Below are positions 1 to 8,333 of a stretch of DNA of 64,000 nucleotides, one piece after another. The notes below the pieces were generated by a model. That model ran no database searches. It saw only the letters and a list, made by a program, of their open reading frames with translations, and was not told where the DNA came from. Origin of the DNA: Chromatiaceae bacterium (lineage in GTDB: Bacteria > Pseudomonadota > Gammaproteobacteria > Chromatiales > Chromatiaceae); NCBI GenBank assembly GCA_024235395.1, contig JACKMK010000003.1, positions 806,001 to 870,000 of the forward strand, written 5' to 3'. A program made the translations under genes and the position numbers. How positions within the stretch are numbered: position 1 is the first letter of the stretch; each line of letters opens with the position of its first letter.

Positions 1-629
1 AGGTAGTCGTTGAGGCCGCGTGCCGATGAAGGACCGCGCATCGCGAACAGTACCGAAGGGTTCACCTCGGCGATCAGCTGGCCGATCTTCGCGCCCTTGA
101 ACAGGTAAGGGGCGAGAACCACCACGTGGCTGTGGTCGCTGCCACGCAGCAGCAGGCAGCGGGTCTCGTCGACTTCGGGCAGATTGCTCTCGGACCAGTT
201 ACCCGGGGGTATGTTGGGAGCCGCCGCGTCGAGCAGTACGCTGCCGTCGTGCTCCAGCAGTGCCACTCGCAGGTAGATGGGTTGGCCATCGATCTGGTGG
301 TCGTCGAGCAACGCCTGGAAATGCCGTTCGATGGATCGCAGATTGGCGCGCAGGCCATATTCCATCGACATGCCGAGTGCCCGGTTGGCGAAGAAGGCGG
401 CGATCGTACGGTCTTTGGTGAGGATGTCGACATCGCTGACGCGCTGGTTGACGAAATAGCCGAACGTCGCCACGCGCTTGTCCAGATTGAACTGCACCTC
501 GCGCTGCGATGCCGCCCGCAGGCTGTATTGAGCGTAGTAGGTGGTGCCGAGCAACAACAGCAGGTAGACGACCAGCAGCACGCCGGCGACCGCGGCGATC
601 CTTCTGAAAAGTGGGCTGCCTCCCTGCAT
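1..629 (-). CDS. Membrane sensor protein, N-terminal part (cut by window edge)
   Basis: The frame stays open from an ATG at 629 to the window edge, giving about 209 residues with no stop. Residues 10-32 form a hydrophobic helix (IAAVAGVLLVVYLLLLLG). A polar, presumably periplasmic domain follows, with a motif pattern like the Cache domains of bacterial sensors (NQRVSDVDILTKD, then FFANRALGMSMEYGLRANL). GAGGTG lies seven bases before the ATG and supports this start; the ATG four bases upstream is in another frame and closes at 199. The missing C-terminus should hold the output domain (histidine kinase, GGDEF or chemotaxis type), which cannot be told from here. It lies downstream of the epimerase-like gene on the same strand. 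Confidence 0.7.
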   Translation of the reverse strand, partial: MQGGSPLFRRIAAVAGVLLVVYLLLLLGTTYYAQYSLRAASQREVQFNLDKRVATFGYFVNQRVSDVDILTKDRTIAAFFANRALGMSMEYGLRANLRSIERHFQALLDDHQIDGQPIYLRVALLEHDGSVLLDAAAPNIPPGNWSESNLPEVDETRCLLLRGSDHSHVVVLAPYLFKGAKIGQLIAEVNPSVLFAMRGPSSARGLNDY

Positions 630-852
630 GCATTCACCTCGCGGCCCGGTCAGGGGCCCGTGACAGCGCCGCCCGGTGCGTTCCCGGCAGGCGCCCGATG
701 TACCGAACGAGCGTGGTAGCGCGTGACCGGTTCAGGCGAGGCGCACGGCATCGTTGCATGGGCTCCGGAGGACAATCACACGGAAATTAACGGCCACTGG
801 CGCCGATCCTTGATCGGGACCCGGCATCGCCCGGCGTTCCGGCGTATGGGAT

Positions 853-1782
853 TCACCGGCCGGATTCGCCGGCCACACAGGACGCCAACCCGGTCTCCAG
901 GTCGGGGTAACGCAATATCACCTCCAGCTCCTCGAGCATCTTGCGGTTGTCGAGGCGGCGCGATTCGCGCAGATAAGACATCAGTCCCTGCGACAGGCGC
1001 TGATCGGCGTCAGCCAGTCGGATCGACGGCGCGCGCGGCAGCCGGTACAGCGCTGCCACCCGGTCGAAGTAGTCGCGCATATTGCCGGGCGTACCGTCAC
1101 TCACGTTGTATACCTCGCCGTCGCGACCACGCTCCATGGCCGCTTCACACGTGGCCACCAGGTCATCGATGTGGATCCGGTTCGTCCAGGGCGCTTCGGC
1201 CGCGTCCACCATCGGTAGCCCACGCTGCAGGCGCTCCAAGGGCAGCTTGCCGGGGCCGTAGATCCCCGCCACACGCAGGATGACGACCTCGCCGCGGCCG
1301 GCTGCACGCCAGGCCGTCAACTGTTGTTCTGCATCGTGGCGGCGCCGCGCCCGATCCACCTGTGGTCTCGCCGGGCGGCGTTCGTCGACCCAGTCGCCGC
1401 CGCAATCGCCATACACGCCGGTGGTGCTGATATACAGGATTCTCCGCCGACCCGTGTCGGGGAGTGCGGCGAGGAAACGCTCCATGCGGGGGTCGGTCTG
1501 GCCGCTGGACGGCGGCGGCGCCAGGTAGCAGACCTGCGCCCGGTCCCATTCGCCGGCGAGTGGCGGCAGGGTGTGGTCGAGATCCACGGCCTGTGCGGGG
1601 TATCCCTGCGCGTTGAGTTCCGCGGCATGCGCCGGGGTTCGCACCCAACAGTGCACGGCCGCGTCGCGTTGCCGGGTTCTGGCCGCAAGGCGGCGGCCGA
1701 CCGCACCGCATCCGACAATTAACACGCCCCACCCCCAGGTTTTTTTTGCCTTTCGCATCAAGGACAATTGCGATTCTGTCAT
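853..1782 (-). CDS. NAD(P)-dependent SDR / sugar epimerase-like protein (YeeZ type)
   Basis: About 309 residues of the extended short-chain dehydrogenase fold. The nucleotide-binding loop is near the N-terminus (VLIVGCGAVGRRLA). The segment YISTTGVYGDCGGDWVDE and later ILRVAGIYGPGKLPLERL are typical of the COG0451 epimerase/dehydratase group, in which YeeZ-like proteins keep the fold but have no firmly known substrate. The start is uncertain: ATG 1782 is used, ATG 1758 and a GTG just before LIVGCG also fit, and none has a convincing ribosome site. The gene is divergent from the reductase gene at 1801, leaving only 18 bases between the two starts. Function beyond an NAD(P)-dependent oxidoreductase or epimerase is not known. 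Confidence 0.8.
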   Translation of the reverse strand: MTESQLSLMRKAKKTWGWGVLIVGCGAVGRRLAARTRQRDAAVHCWVRTPAHAAELNAQGYPAQAVDLDHTLPPLAGEWDRAQVCYLAPPPSSGQTDPRMERFLAALPDTGRRRILYISTTGVYGDCGGDWVDERRPARPQVDRARRRHDAEQQLTAWRAAGRGEVVILRVAGIYGPGKLPLERLQRGLPMVDAAEAPWTNRIHIDDLVATCEAAMERGRDGEVYNVSDGTPGNMRDYFDRVAALYRLPRAPSIRLADADQRLSQGLMSYLRESRRLDNRKMLEELEVILRYPDLETGLASCVAGESGR

Positions 1783-1800
1783 CCCTGTAAGCCAATCGCC

Positions 1801-2820
1801 ATGCCGTATACCGTGACCATCCAAAACAGCGGCCACCAGTTCGAGGTGGAAGACCGCGAGACCGTGCTCGACGCCGCGATTCGCCAGAATGTCGGTCTGC
1901 CGTACGGATGTCGCAACGGTCGCTGCGGTTCCTGCGCCGCCGACCTCATCGCCGGGGACGTTCACTATGATGCCCGGCCGCCGGCCCTGGACGAGGTCGG
2001 CGACGGTAAATGCCTGCCGTGTCAGGCATTCGCGGTCAGTGATCTGACCATCGCGGTACGCGAGGCGGAGACCCCGGCGGACATCGAGGTCAAGCTGCTG
2101 CCGGTGCGGGTCAATGCGGTCGAGCACCTCAGCCACGATGTCGTGCGATTGTTCCTCAAGCTGCCCGACAATCAGCGCCTTCAGTTTTGCGCCGGCCAGT
2201 ATCTCGATTTCCTGCTGGCGGATGGACGGCGACGCGCATTTTCGATCGCCAACGCGCCGCACGACGACGAGTTGATCGAACTGCATATCCGGCATGTCGA
2301 TGGGGGGCGATTCACCGACTGGGTGTTCAACCAGATGAAGGAACGCACCATCCTGCGTGTCCAGGCACCGCTCGGCAGCTTCGTACTCGACGAGCGCTCG
2401 ACGCGCCCGATGCTGTTCATGGGCGGCGGCACGGGTTTCGCGCCGCTCAAGGGCCAGATCGAACACCTGTTCAAGGCGCGCGAGCAACGCCCGATGCATC
2501 TCTATTGGGGCGTGCGCAGCGAACGTGACCTGTATCTGCGTGAGCTGCCCGAGCGCTGGGTGCGGGAGCACGCGAACTTCCGGTTCGTCCCGGTGCTTTC
2601 CGAGCCGGATCCCGATTGGCAGGGCCGCACCGGGTGGGTGCACGAGGCGGTCCTCGCCGATCACCCGAATGTCGCCGATTTCGACCTCTACATGGCCGGC
2701 CCACCACCGATGATCGTCGCGGCGCGCGAGGCGTTTCGCGCCGCCGGTATGCCCGACGCGCAGATGTATTTCGATTCGTTCGAATACGCCGAGGAATCGC
2801 GCGATCAGGCCGCGCAATAG
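1801..2820 (+). CDS. 2Fe-2S ferredoxin / NAD(P)H-flavin reductase (AscD-like)
   Basis: A 339-residue electron-transfer protein in one chain. The N-terminal plant-type ferredoxin domain carries the C-x4-C-x2-C ligands (CRNGRCGSC) and a fourth cysteine in CLPCQAF. It is followed by an FAD-binding barrel (RRAFSIANAPHD, the RxxS/T motif) and an NAD(P) domain (MLFMGGGTGFAPLKGQIEH and MAGPPPMI). This is the layout of CDP-6-deoxy-3,4-glucoseen reductase (AscD) and related oxygenase reductases. No dideoxysugar genes lie nearby, so the partner is unknown and the AscD name should be read as family only. An in-frame ATG at 1768 exists, but homologues begin at MPYTVTIQ. Confidence 0.85.
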   Translation: MPYTVTIQNSGHQFEVEDRETVLDAAIRQNVGLPYGCRNGRCGSCAADLIAGDVHYDARPPALDEVGDGKCLPCQAFAVSDLTIAVREAETPADIEVKLLPVRVNAVEHLSHDVVRLFLKLPDNQRLQFCAGQYLDFLLADGRRRAFSIANAPHDDELIELHIRHVDGGRFTDWVFNQMKERTILRVQAPLGSFVLDERSTRPMLFMGGGTGFAPLKGQIEHLFKAREQRPMHLYWGVRSERDLYLRELPERWVREHANFRFVPVLSEPDPDWQGRTGWVHEAVLADHPNVADFDLYMAGPPPMIVAAREAFRAAGMPDAQMYFDSFEYAEESRDQAAQ

Positions 2821-2844
2821 GCGACGCCGCGGTCCGCCGGGGGG

Positions 2845-4143
2845 CTAGGACTCCGCGCCTTTGGGTATCGCCCCATGGGGTGCCGGTTGCGCAGGCTGCT
2901 CGTCGAGCATCGGCCGGTTCGCCTTGGCCTTGCCGATGTCCTGGGGCAGTGGCACCGGTTCGGGGCCCCCGGTTCCCGACAGGCCACGCCGGTAGACGTC
3001 GATGGCCTTGTCCGGTTCGTGCATGCGCTCGAGTAGCTGGCCGAGTTCGCGATACGCCTGGGCGGGTCCGTTGCGGCCTATGCACGCCTCGAGATAGCCG
3101 CGCGCCTTGCCCCAGAGCTGGGCCCGCAGGCTGAGCCGACCAAGCGTCAGCAGCAGCGTCGGGTCGTCCGGGTGATCGGCCAGCAGGCGTTCCATGTGCG
3201 ACAGCTGTTTGCCGGCCTCGCCGGTCTCGAGCAACCCGTAGATCTCGACCAGCGTCGGCTCCCACTGCTTGCGCAGTACCTCCCGCAACAACTGCTCCGC
3301 CTTGGCGTCCTGGCCGCTTTCCTGCAGGTAGCCGGCGAAATCTCCCAGTAGTTGGGGGTGTTCGCGCAGGCCGCGCGGGACGTCTGCCCAGGCCATCCCG
3401 AGACGGCGCTCGTCGCTGGACAGGAACGCCTGCTCGAGCAGCGCGCGATGGGTCCGCACCTCGAGGCGTGACAGATCGGCTTCGTCCTCGACCTTGCGAC
3501 GCCGCAGCTCCGGCAGGAGTTCACGCAGGTGTTCCCAGTCGCCGAGCTGTTCGTACAGGCGGCGCAGCAGGCGCAAGACGTAGTTGTGTTTCGGCGCCAC
3601 GCTGCGCAGGTGCTTCAGCGTAGCCAGGGCCTGTTCGAGCTGCTGGTCGGCCAGTTGCAGTTCCGCCTGCGTCAGGCTGACGGCGACATCGGCCGATGGC
3701 ATGCATTCGTGTGCCAGTCGGATGTAGCTGTCGCGACGGTCATGCGCGCCCTGCAACTGCGCGGCACGGGCGGCCGCGAGGTAGTTCAGCAACGGCGTCT
3801 CGGATCGGTCGGCGAAACGTACCAGGCGTTTCTCGGCACTCCGCCAGCTCCCCTCCGACATCTCCAGCAGGCCACGGGTCATCGCCTGTTGGGCGAGCCG
3901 TGAGCCACGCTTCTGTTTCCATTCGCGCACGTCCTGGGGAAGGTGCAGCGTACGCACGACCAGGCGGATACCGAAATACAGCAACGCGAACAGGGCGCCC
4001 ATCAGTAGCAACAGCAGGGCCAGGCTCATCTCCACCGTGTAGTTGCCGAACGCGAGCAGCACGTAGCCGCTGTCGCGGCTCAGTACCACGCCGATGCCGG
4101 CACCCGCCAGCATCACCAACCAGATCTTCAGCAGTGGCCTCAC
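2845..4143 (-). CDS. hemY: HemY, heme-biosynthesis-associated TPR membrane protein
   Basis: A 432-residue inner-membrane protein. Two hydrophobic helices at about 5-25 and 40-62 (IWLVMLAGAGIGVVL; LALLLLLMGALFALLYFGI) precede a long helical TPR region on the periplasmic or cytoplasmic face. The region includes repeats such as LLTLGRLSLRAQLWGKARGYLEACI and AYRELGQLLERMHEPDKAIDVYRRGL. This is proteobacterial HemY, unrelated to the Gram-positive oxidase of that name; its exact role in heme synthesis is unsettled. The start overlaps the end of hemX by four bases, so the two are probably translationally coupled. The C-terminus is a proline-rich tail. Confidence 0.92.
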   Translation of the reverse strand: MRPLLKIWLVMLAGAGIGVVLSRDSGYVLLAFGNYTVEMSLALLLLLMGALFALLYFGIRLVVRTLHLPQDVREWKQKRGSRLAQQAMTRGLLEMSEGSWRSAEKRLVRFADRSETPLLNYLAAARAAQLQGAHDRRDSYIRLAHECMPSADVAVSLTQAELQLADQQLEQALATLKHLRSVAPKHNYVLRLLRRLYEQLGDWEHLRELLPELRRRKVEDEADLSRLEVRTHRALLEQAFLSSDERRLGMAWADVPRGLREHPQLLGDFAGYLQESGQDAKAEQLLREVLRKQWEPTLVEIYGLLETGEAGKQLSHMERLLADHPDDPTLLLTLGRLSLRAQLWGKARGYLEACIGRNGPAQAYRELGQLLERMHEPDKAIDVYRRGLSGTGGPEPVPLPQDIGKAKANRPMLDEQPAQPAPHGAIPKGAES

Positions 4144-5354
4144 TGGGTGACCTCGGCGTCTCCGGGGACGATGTCCCGCATCAGCTTCTGGCGTACCTCG
4201 AGCGTCCGCAGCGACTGGCTGATGTCCGGTAGTTGCGGGTGGATGTCGATCGCCAGCATCTTCGCGACCGCACTGCGGACCGCCGTCGCGGTTGCGTCGT
4301 CGGCCGCAAAATGGCTGTCCAGCGATGCGGCCGCGGATTGCAGATTGTCGCGAAACAACGCCTGGTCGCCGCGCGCCAGCGCGAGGCGCGCACCCTGCAG
4401 ATTCAGGCGCAGGTTCTCGTACAGGAAATACTGGTGTTCGGGGGCGAGCATGGCCTGGACCGGCTGATCGCGCTCGCGGATGCGCACCGAGTCCTTGAAC
4501 CCGGCCCAGAGATCATCCAGCAGGGTGTCCCAGCTACGTTCGCCGGGTGCACGCGCGGCGTGTTCCGGGAGGGTGCGTTCCGGTCCCACGGTGGCGCGGT
4601 CGATCTTCAGCTGCGGTACCTGCTCGATCAGCGCGGCCAGCTGCGCGGACATGCCGGCGATGTCCGGCGCCGCGAATCCGCTCAGCTTGGCGATGTCGCG
4701 CGCGATCTGTTCACGTACCCCGGTCCAACCCGGGTCCTGCGTATCGCGCAGGCGCTGGTCGGCCAGCTCGAGCGCGACCCGCGCGGTCTGCGTATCGCGT
4801 GCCAGTATCAGGCGGTGGTTGGCGATCCGCAGCAGGTAATCCGTCTCGGCGATCATCCACTGGGTACCGGAGCGTCCGACGCGGCGGTGCACGTCGGCGA
4901 CCGCGGCGCGCAACTCGGCCTCGCGTTCCTCCAGTTTCAGGTTCTCGTCGGCGAGCTTCTGTTCCTGGGTCTGAAACGCGTTGCGCGCCTCGTCGACCGC
5001 GAGGCGTTGCTTCGAGAGCACGTCCTGCTGGGCGTTCAGGGTCGATTCCTGGGCCTGCAGCGCCTGCCGAGTGCCGTCCAGTGATTGCTGCAGTTGCTGC
5101 TGTCCGCTCATCGCGGTACGCACCCGGGCGCCCATCGCAGCGAGGTCTTGGGAGAGGGCCTGCCAGTAGCGATAGCCGAACGCGATCCCGCCGACCACCA
5201 GCAGTAGCGCCACGCCGGCCAGGATCAGCGTCAGGCGCGTGCTCGACCTGGCGGGCGGCGCGCCGCCGCCGTCGTCATGCGCCGGTGGGGCAGCGGGCTC
5301 CTGTTCCGGGGTCACGTCGATCACGACGCCCGGTTTTGGATCTTCGTCATTCAT
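4140..5354 (-). CDS. hemX: HemX-family membrane protein (DUF513)
   Basis: A 404-residue protein with a proline- and alanine-rich cytoplasmic N-terminus, one membrane helix at about residues 41-63 (LTLILAGVALLLVVGGIAFGYRYW), then a glutamine-rich coiled coil (QQQLQQSLDGTRQALQAQESTLNAQQDVL) and a helical C-terminal domain containing WMIAETDYLLRIANHRL and FLYENLRLNLQGARLALARGD. These are hallmarks of HemX. The family is often labelled uroporphyrinogen-III methyltransferase, but it lacks the methyltransferase fold. It sits between hemD and hemY in the usual order, with 79 bases to hemD. Confidence 0.92.
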   Translation of the reverse strand: MNDEDPKPGVVIDVTPEQEPAAPPAHDDGGGAPPARSSTRLTLILAGVALLLVVGGIAFGYRYWQALSQDLAAMGARVRTAMSGQQQLQQSLDGTRQALQAQESTLNAQQDVLSKQRLAVDEARNAFQTQEQKLADENLKLEEREAELRAAVADVHRRVGRSGTQWMIAETDYLLRIANHRLILARDTQTARVALELADQRLRDTQDPGWTGVREQIARDIAKLSGFAAPDIAGMSAQLAALIEQVPQLKIDRATVGPERTLPEHAARAPGERSWDTLLDDLWAGFKDSVRIRERDQPVQAMLAPEHQYFLYENLRLNLQGARLALARGDQALFRDNLQSAAASLDSHFAADDATATAVRSAVAKMLAIDIHPQLPDISQSLRTLEVRQKLMRDIVPGDAEVTQ

Positions 5355-5433
5355 GCTGAGTGCTACCGGACAGCGGCCTGCGGCCTTGAGTGGGTTGTGG
5401 CGAAGATAGTAGCAAGACTAGCAAACGCCTCGC

Positions 5434-6219
5434 TCAGACGACATCTTCGGCGACCGCGCAAAGCGTGGCGACGATATCTGGGTCACCGGCCGATGCGGCG
5501 ACGTACACCGCTTCGCAGCGTAGCGCGATGGCGTGTTCCGCCATGCGCTGGCTGGCCACGACCAAGGGTGTACGACGCAGGAGAGCGGCGCCTCGCTCGC
5601 CCAGCAAGCTGAACAGATTGTCGAGGATCGCGTTGCTGGTCGCGGTGACGATCTGCGCCATGCGGTCCCAGTTGCTGACCAGGTTCGCGATCCCCGGCGG
5701 GTTCGCGGGAACCTGGCGGCGGTATACCTCGACCGCGCGGACCTCCGCGCCGCGTTCGCGCAATACCTCGGTGAGCAGTTCGCGACCGCCATTGCCTCGC
5801 AGGATGTAGACCCGCTTGCCCTGTACCGCCTGCAGCGCCGGCAAGGCGAGAAGACCCTCGCTGTCCATGCGTTCCGGTACCAGGGTGGCGTCGAGCCCGG
5901 CCTCGGCAAGCGCCTGGGCGGTTGCGCGGCCCACGGCACCGATCGCGACATCCAGCGGCAGTTGGTCGGGCAACAGCGGAAATGCATACCGCACGGCGTT
6001 GGCGCTGACGAACAACAGCAGGTCTGCGCGGCGCGCGCCCTCCAGTTCACGCCGGGCGGCCAGTTTGTCGGTGGGCCCGCGGATCTCCAATGTCGGGAAA
6101 CGTATCGGACGGCCGTGCGCGGCGGCGATCAGGTCGCACAGGGGCTCGGACTGGTGTGCCGGGCGAGTGACCAGCACACTCAGACCGGCGAGGTCGCAGG
6201 GTGGGTTTTGGCTGTTCAA
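5434..6219 (-). CDS. hemD: Uroporphyrinogen-III synthase
   Basis: Converts hydroxymethylbilane to uroporphyrinogen III with inversion of ring D, the step after HemC. The 261-residue frame shows the two-lobed HemD pattern: LAGLSVLVTRPAHQSEPLCDLI at the N-terminus, LLLFVSANAVRYAFPLL, IGAVGRATAQALAEAGL and IVTATSNAILDNLFSLL. The proposed start is TTG 6219, seven bases after the hemC stop; no ATG or GTG fits between that stop and LSVLV. The open frame continues upstream inside hemC, but that extension is antiparallel noise. Confidence 0.88.
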   Translation of the reverse strand: MNSQNPPCDLAGLSVLVTRPAHQSEPLCDLIAAAHGRPIRFPTLEIRGPTDKLAARRELEGARRADLLLFVSANAVRYAFPLLPDQLPLDVAIGAVGRATAQALAEAGLDATLVPERMDSEGLLALPALQAVQGKRVYILRGNGGRELLTEVLRERGAEVRAVEVYRRQVPANPPGIANLVSNWDRMAQIVTATSNAILDNLFSLLGERGAALLRRTPLVVASQRMAEHAIALRCEAVYVAASAGDPDIVATLCAVAEDVV

Positions 6220-6226
6220 GCGTGCT

Positions 6227-7159
6227 CTAGGGCTGGGCGTAGAGTTGGCGGAGGATCTCTGCCGCACCGTGTTCGAGCAGTTCCTCGGCAAGGGCGCGGC
6301 CGAGTCGCTCGGCATCGTCCACGGGGCCGCGGATCTCGCCACGCACGATCTCGCTGCCATCGACTGTGCCGACCAGGCCGCGCAGATGCAGCTCGCCGGC
6401 GTGCAGTGTCGCGTGCCCGCCGATCGGAACCTGGCAGCCGCCCTCGAGACGCTGATTGAGCGCACGTTCGGCGCGGACGCATGATGCAGTGGATCCGTGG
6501 TGCAGCGGTTGCAACAGCGCGTTCACACGTGCATCCGCGGCGCGGCATTCGATGCCGATCGCGCCCTGGCCGATGGCCGGCAGGCTTTCTTCGGGGGCGA
6601 CGAAGCCGCGGATCCGCTCGGCAAACCCGAGCCTGATCAGACCGGCGGCCGCAAGGATGATCGCGTCATATTCGCCGTCGTCCAGCTTGCGCAACCGGGT
6701 ATTCACGTTGCCGCGCAACGCCGCAATCCGCAGGTCCGGACGGCGGTCGGCCAGTTGACACTGGCGGCGCAGGCTCGAGGTGCCGACACGCGCACCCTGC
6801 GGCAGCTCGCCCAGCGTCGCGTAGGCATTCGAGACAAAGGCATCGCGTGGATCCTCGCGCTCCAGGATCACCGCCAGGTGCAGGCCCTCGGGCAAGTCTA
6901 CCGGGACGTCTTTCATGGAGTGCACCGCAATATCGGCACCACCGTCGAGCATGCGTTGCTCCAACTCCTTGACGAACAGGCCCTTGCCGCCGATTTTCGC
7001 CAATGGTGTATCGAGGATCTTGTCGCCCTGGGTGCTCATGCCAATGATCTCGACCTCGAGCCCCGGATGTGCACGGCGCAGTTCGGCGGCAACATGTTCC
7101 GCCTGCCACATGGCGAGCGGTGATTTGCGGGTGGCGATGCGGACAGGTGCTTGCGTCAT
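6227..7159 (-). CDS. hemC: Porphobilinogen deaminase (hydroxymethylbilane synthase)
   Basis: Polymerises four porphobilinogens on a dipyrromethane cofactor. The 310-residue protein has the family signatures RIATRKSPLAMWQAEHV, GMSTQGDKI, GGKGLFVKELEQ, HSMKDVP, GTSSLRRQCQL and the cofactor-attachment cysteine in EGGCQVPIGGHA. The start is ATG 7159; the longer upstream frame has no family support. It heads the hemC-hemD-hemX-hemY unit and diverges from the DUF302 gene, with 137 bases between the two starts that must hold both promoters. Confidence 0.95.
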   Translation of the reverse strand: MTQAPVRIATRKSPLAMWQAEHVAAELRRAHPGLEVEIIGMSTQGDKILDTPLAKIGGKGLFVKELEQRMLDGGADIAVHSMKDVPVDLPEGLHLAVILEREDPRDAFVSNAYATLGELPQGARVGTSSLRRQCQLADRRPDLRIAALRGNVNTRLRKLDDGEYDAIILAAAGLIRLGFAERIRGFVAPEESLPAIGQGAIGIECRAADARVNALLQPLHHGSTASCVRAERALNQRLEGGCQVPIGGHATLHAGELHLRGLVGTVDGSEIVRGEIRGPVDDAERLGRALAEELLEHGAAEILRQLYAQP

Positions 7160-7296
7160 CTCGGGGTGGCGTCTGTGGTCGTTCGAGGCGCCAATGCTAT
7201 CGGCTGCGGCGGCTCCTGACAAAGGTGAGCCGCTCCGCTCAACGCGTCGTGGTCCGCGGGTTAGAATCACGCGACAGAATCTAGGGAGATCGAGCG

Positions 7297-7776
7297 ATGA
7301 AAAGGTTGTTTTTCGCCTGCTGGCTGGTCCTGTTGGCCGGCGTGGCTGCTGCGACGCCGCCCGGTATCCTGCGGCTGGATGTCCGGGCACCGATGGAGGT
7401 GACCTACAAAGCGGTGTATGCCGCGCTCGAAGAGGCGCGTTTCTGGGTGGTGTTCGAGGCGGACCTGGGGGCCAACCTGGCGAGTTTCGCCGAGCGATGG
7501 GGCGAGGACCTCAACCGCAACCGCCTGGACGGCATCCGCAGCATCGTGGTCTGTAACGCCTGGTATGCGAACCAGGTGAGCAATGCCGACCCCGACTTGC
7601 TGGCCCTGTGTCCGCTGCGTGTCAACCTGGTGGAAAAGGAAGGGGTCACGCGGGTGTTGATCGCCCGGCCGACCACGATCGCCGCCGGCAGCCCGGGGAT
7701 CGCGGTCGTCCAGGAGATCGAAGACGCGCTGGGCGCTGCGCTGCGTTCGGCGGCGGCCAAAGCGGAGGGCCGTTGA
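7297..7776 (+). CDS. DUF302-family exported protein
   Basis: 159 residues beginning with a signal peptide (MKRLFFACWLVLLAGVAAA, likely cut after ATA or AAA). The rest resembles the DUF302 fold: DVRAPMEVTYKAVYAALEEARFWVVFEADLG and ALCPLRVNLVEKEGVTRVLIARPTTIA. AGGGAGATCGAGCG before the ATG gives a good ribosome site. The stop is followed after one base by the thioredoxin-like gene, so the two are co-transcribed and probably act in related redox or cofactor chemistry. The molecular role of DUF302 proteins is not known. Confidence 0.8.
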   Translation: MKRLFFACWLVLLAGVAAATPPGILRLDVRAPMEVTYKAVYAALEEARFWVVFEADLGANLASFAERWGEDLNRNRLDGIRSIVVCNAWYANQVSNADPDLLALCPLRVNLVEKEGVTRVLIARPTTIAAGSPGIAVVQEIEDALGAALRSAAAKAEGR

Positions 7777-7777
7777 A

Positions 7778-8137
7778 GTGCCTGGCAACCTGATCTTCAG
7801 CGCCGGTCTCGACGACTTCGAAGAGCGGGTGATCGGCGACTCCCGGGCGGCCCCGATCCTGGTCGATTTCTGGGCCGACTGGTGCGCACCCTGCCATGCG
7901 ATCGCCCCGCACCTCACACGCGTGATCAATGGACTCGCCGGCAAGGTCCGTCTGGCCAAGGTCGAGGTCGATGACGGCGAGAACATGAAGCTGGCCGGCC
8001 GTTACCGCCTGCGGGGATTCCCCACCGTGATGCTGTTCGTCGGTGGCGAGGAACTGGGACGTTTTGCCGGTGCGCGGCCGGCGCACTGGATCGAAGACTG
8101 GATCGCCGAGCACCTCGGAGCGGCCAGCGGAAGCTAG
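7778..8137 (+). CDS. Thioredoxin-family protein
   Basis: 119 residues with a single thioredoxin fold and the redox motif WADWCAPCHAIAPHL, then LRGFPTVMLFVGGEELGRFAG with the cis-proline. No signal peptide is visible, so it is probably cytoplasmic. GTG 7778 starts one base after the DUF302 stop, implying translational coupling. The active site is CAPC rather than the CGPC of the main thioredoxin at 41602, suggesting a different partner. An intrinsic terminator follows at 8256. Confidence 0.85.
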   Translation: MPGNLIFSAGLDDFEERVIGDSRAAPILVDFWADWCAPCHAIAPHLTRVINGLAGKVRLAKVEVDDGENMKLAGRYRLRGFPTVMLFVGGEELGRFAGARPAHWIEDWIAEHLGAASGS

Positions 8138-8255
8138 TTCACGAGATGCTCAGGTTTTGGCGTCGGCGGGCGATAACCAAATCAGCGAAAGCCTGAAGTC
8201 GAATTCAGGCGTTCCGTGGTCGATCCTCCTCTGGCGCTGGAATACGCGCTCTTCA

Positions 8256-8288
8256 GGGTCTGCCCCCTCCCCGGGCAGGCCCTTTTTT
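8256..8288 (+). terminator. Rho-independent terminator after the thioredoxin-like gene
   Basis: A ten-base-pair stem (GGGTCTGCCC with GGGCAGGCCC, one G-U pair) and seven-base loop are followed directly by six T residues. It reads on the plus strand, about 120 bases past the thioredoxin-like stop. The transcribed stretch before it holds another perfect hairpin (GCCTGAA / TTCAGGC, 8191-8210), so this may be the end of a structured 3' UTR or a small RNA. Confidence 0.85.
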
Positions 8289-8333
8289 ATCTCCTCCGGG
8301 CGTGCCCGAACAGTCCCCGCTTGTGTACGCGTT

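Noticed and set aside
126..719. A 197-codon plus-strand frame at the window start
   Set aside because: The opposite strand holds a better gene with a membrane helix, a Cache-like domain and a ribosome site.
853..2817. A 654-codon minus-strand frame covering both the epimerase and the reductase region
   Set aside because: Its first half is the antisense of the reductase; only the part from about 1782 downward shows family motifs.
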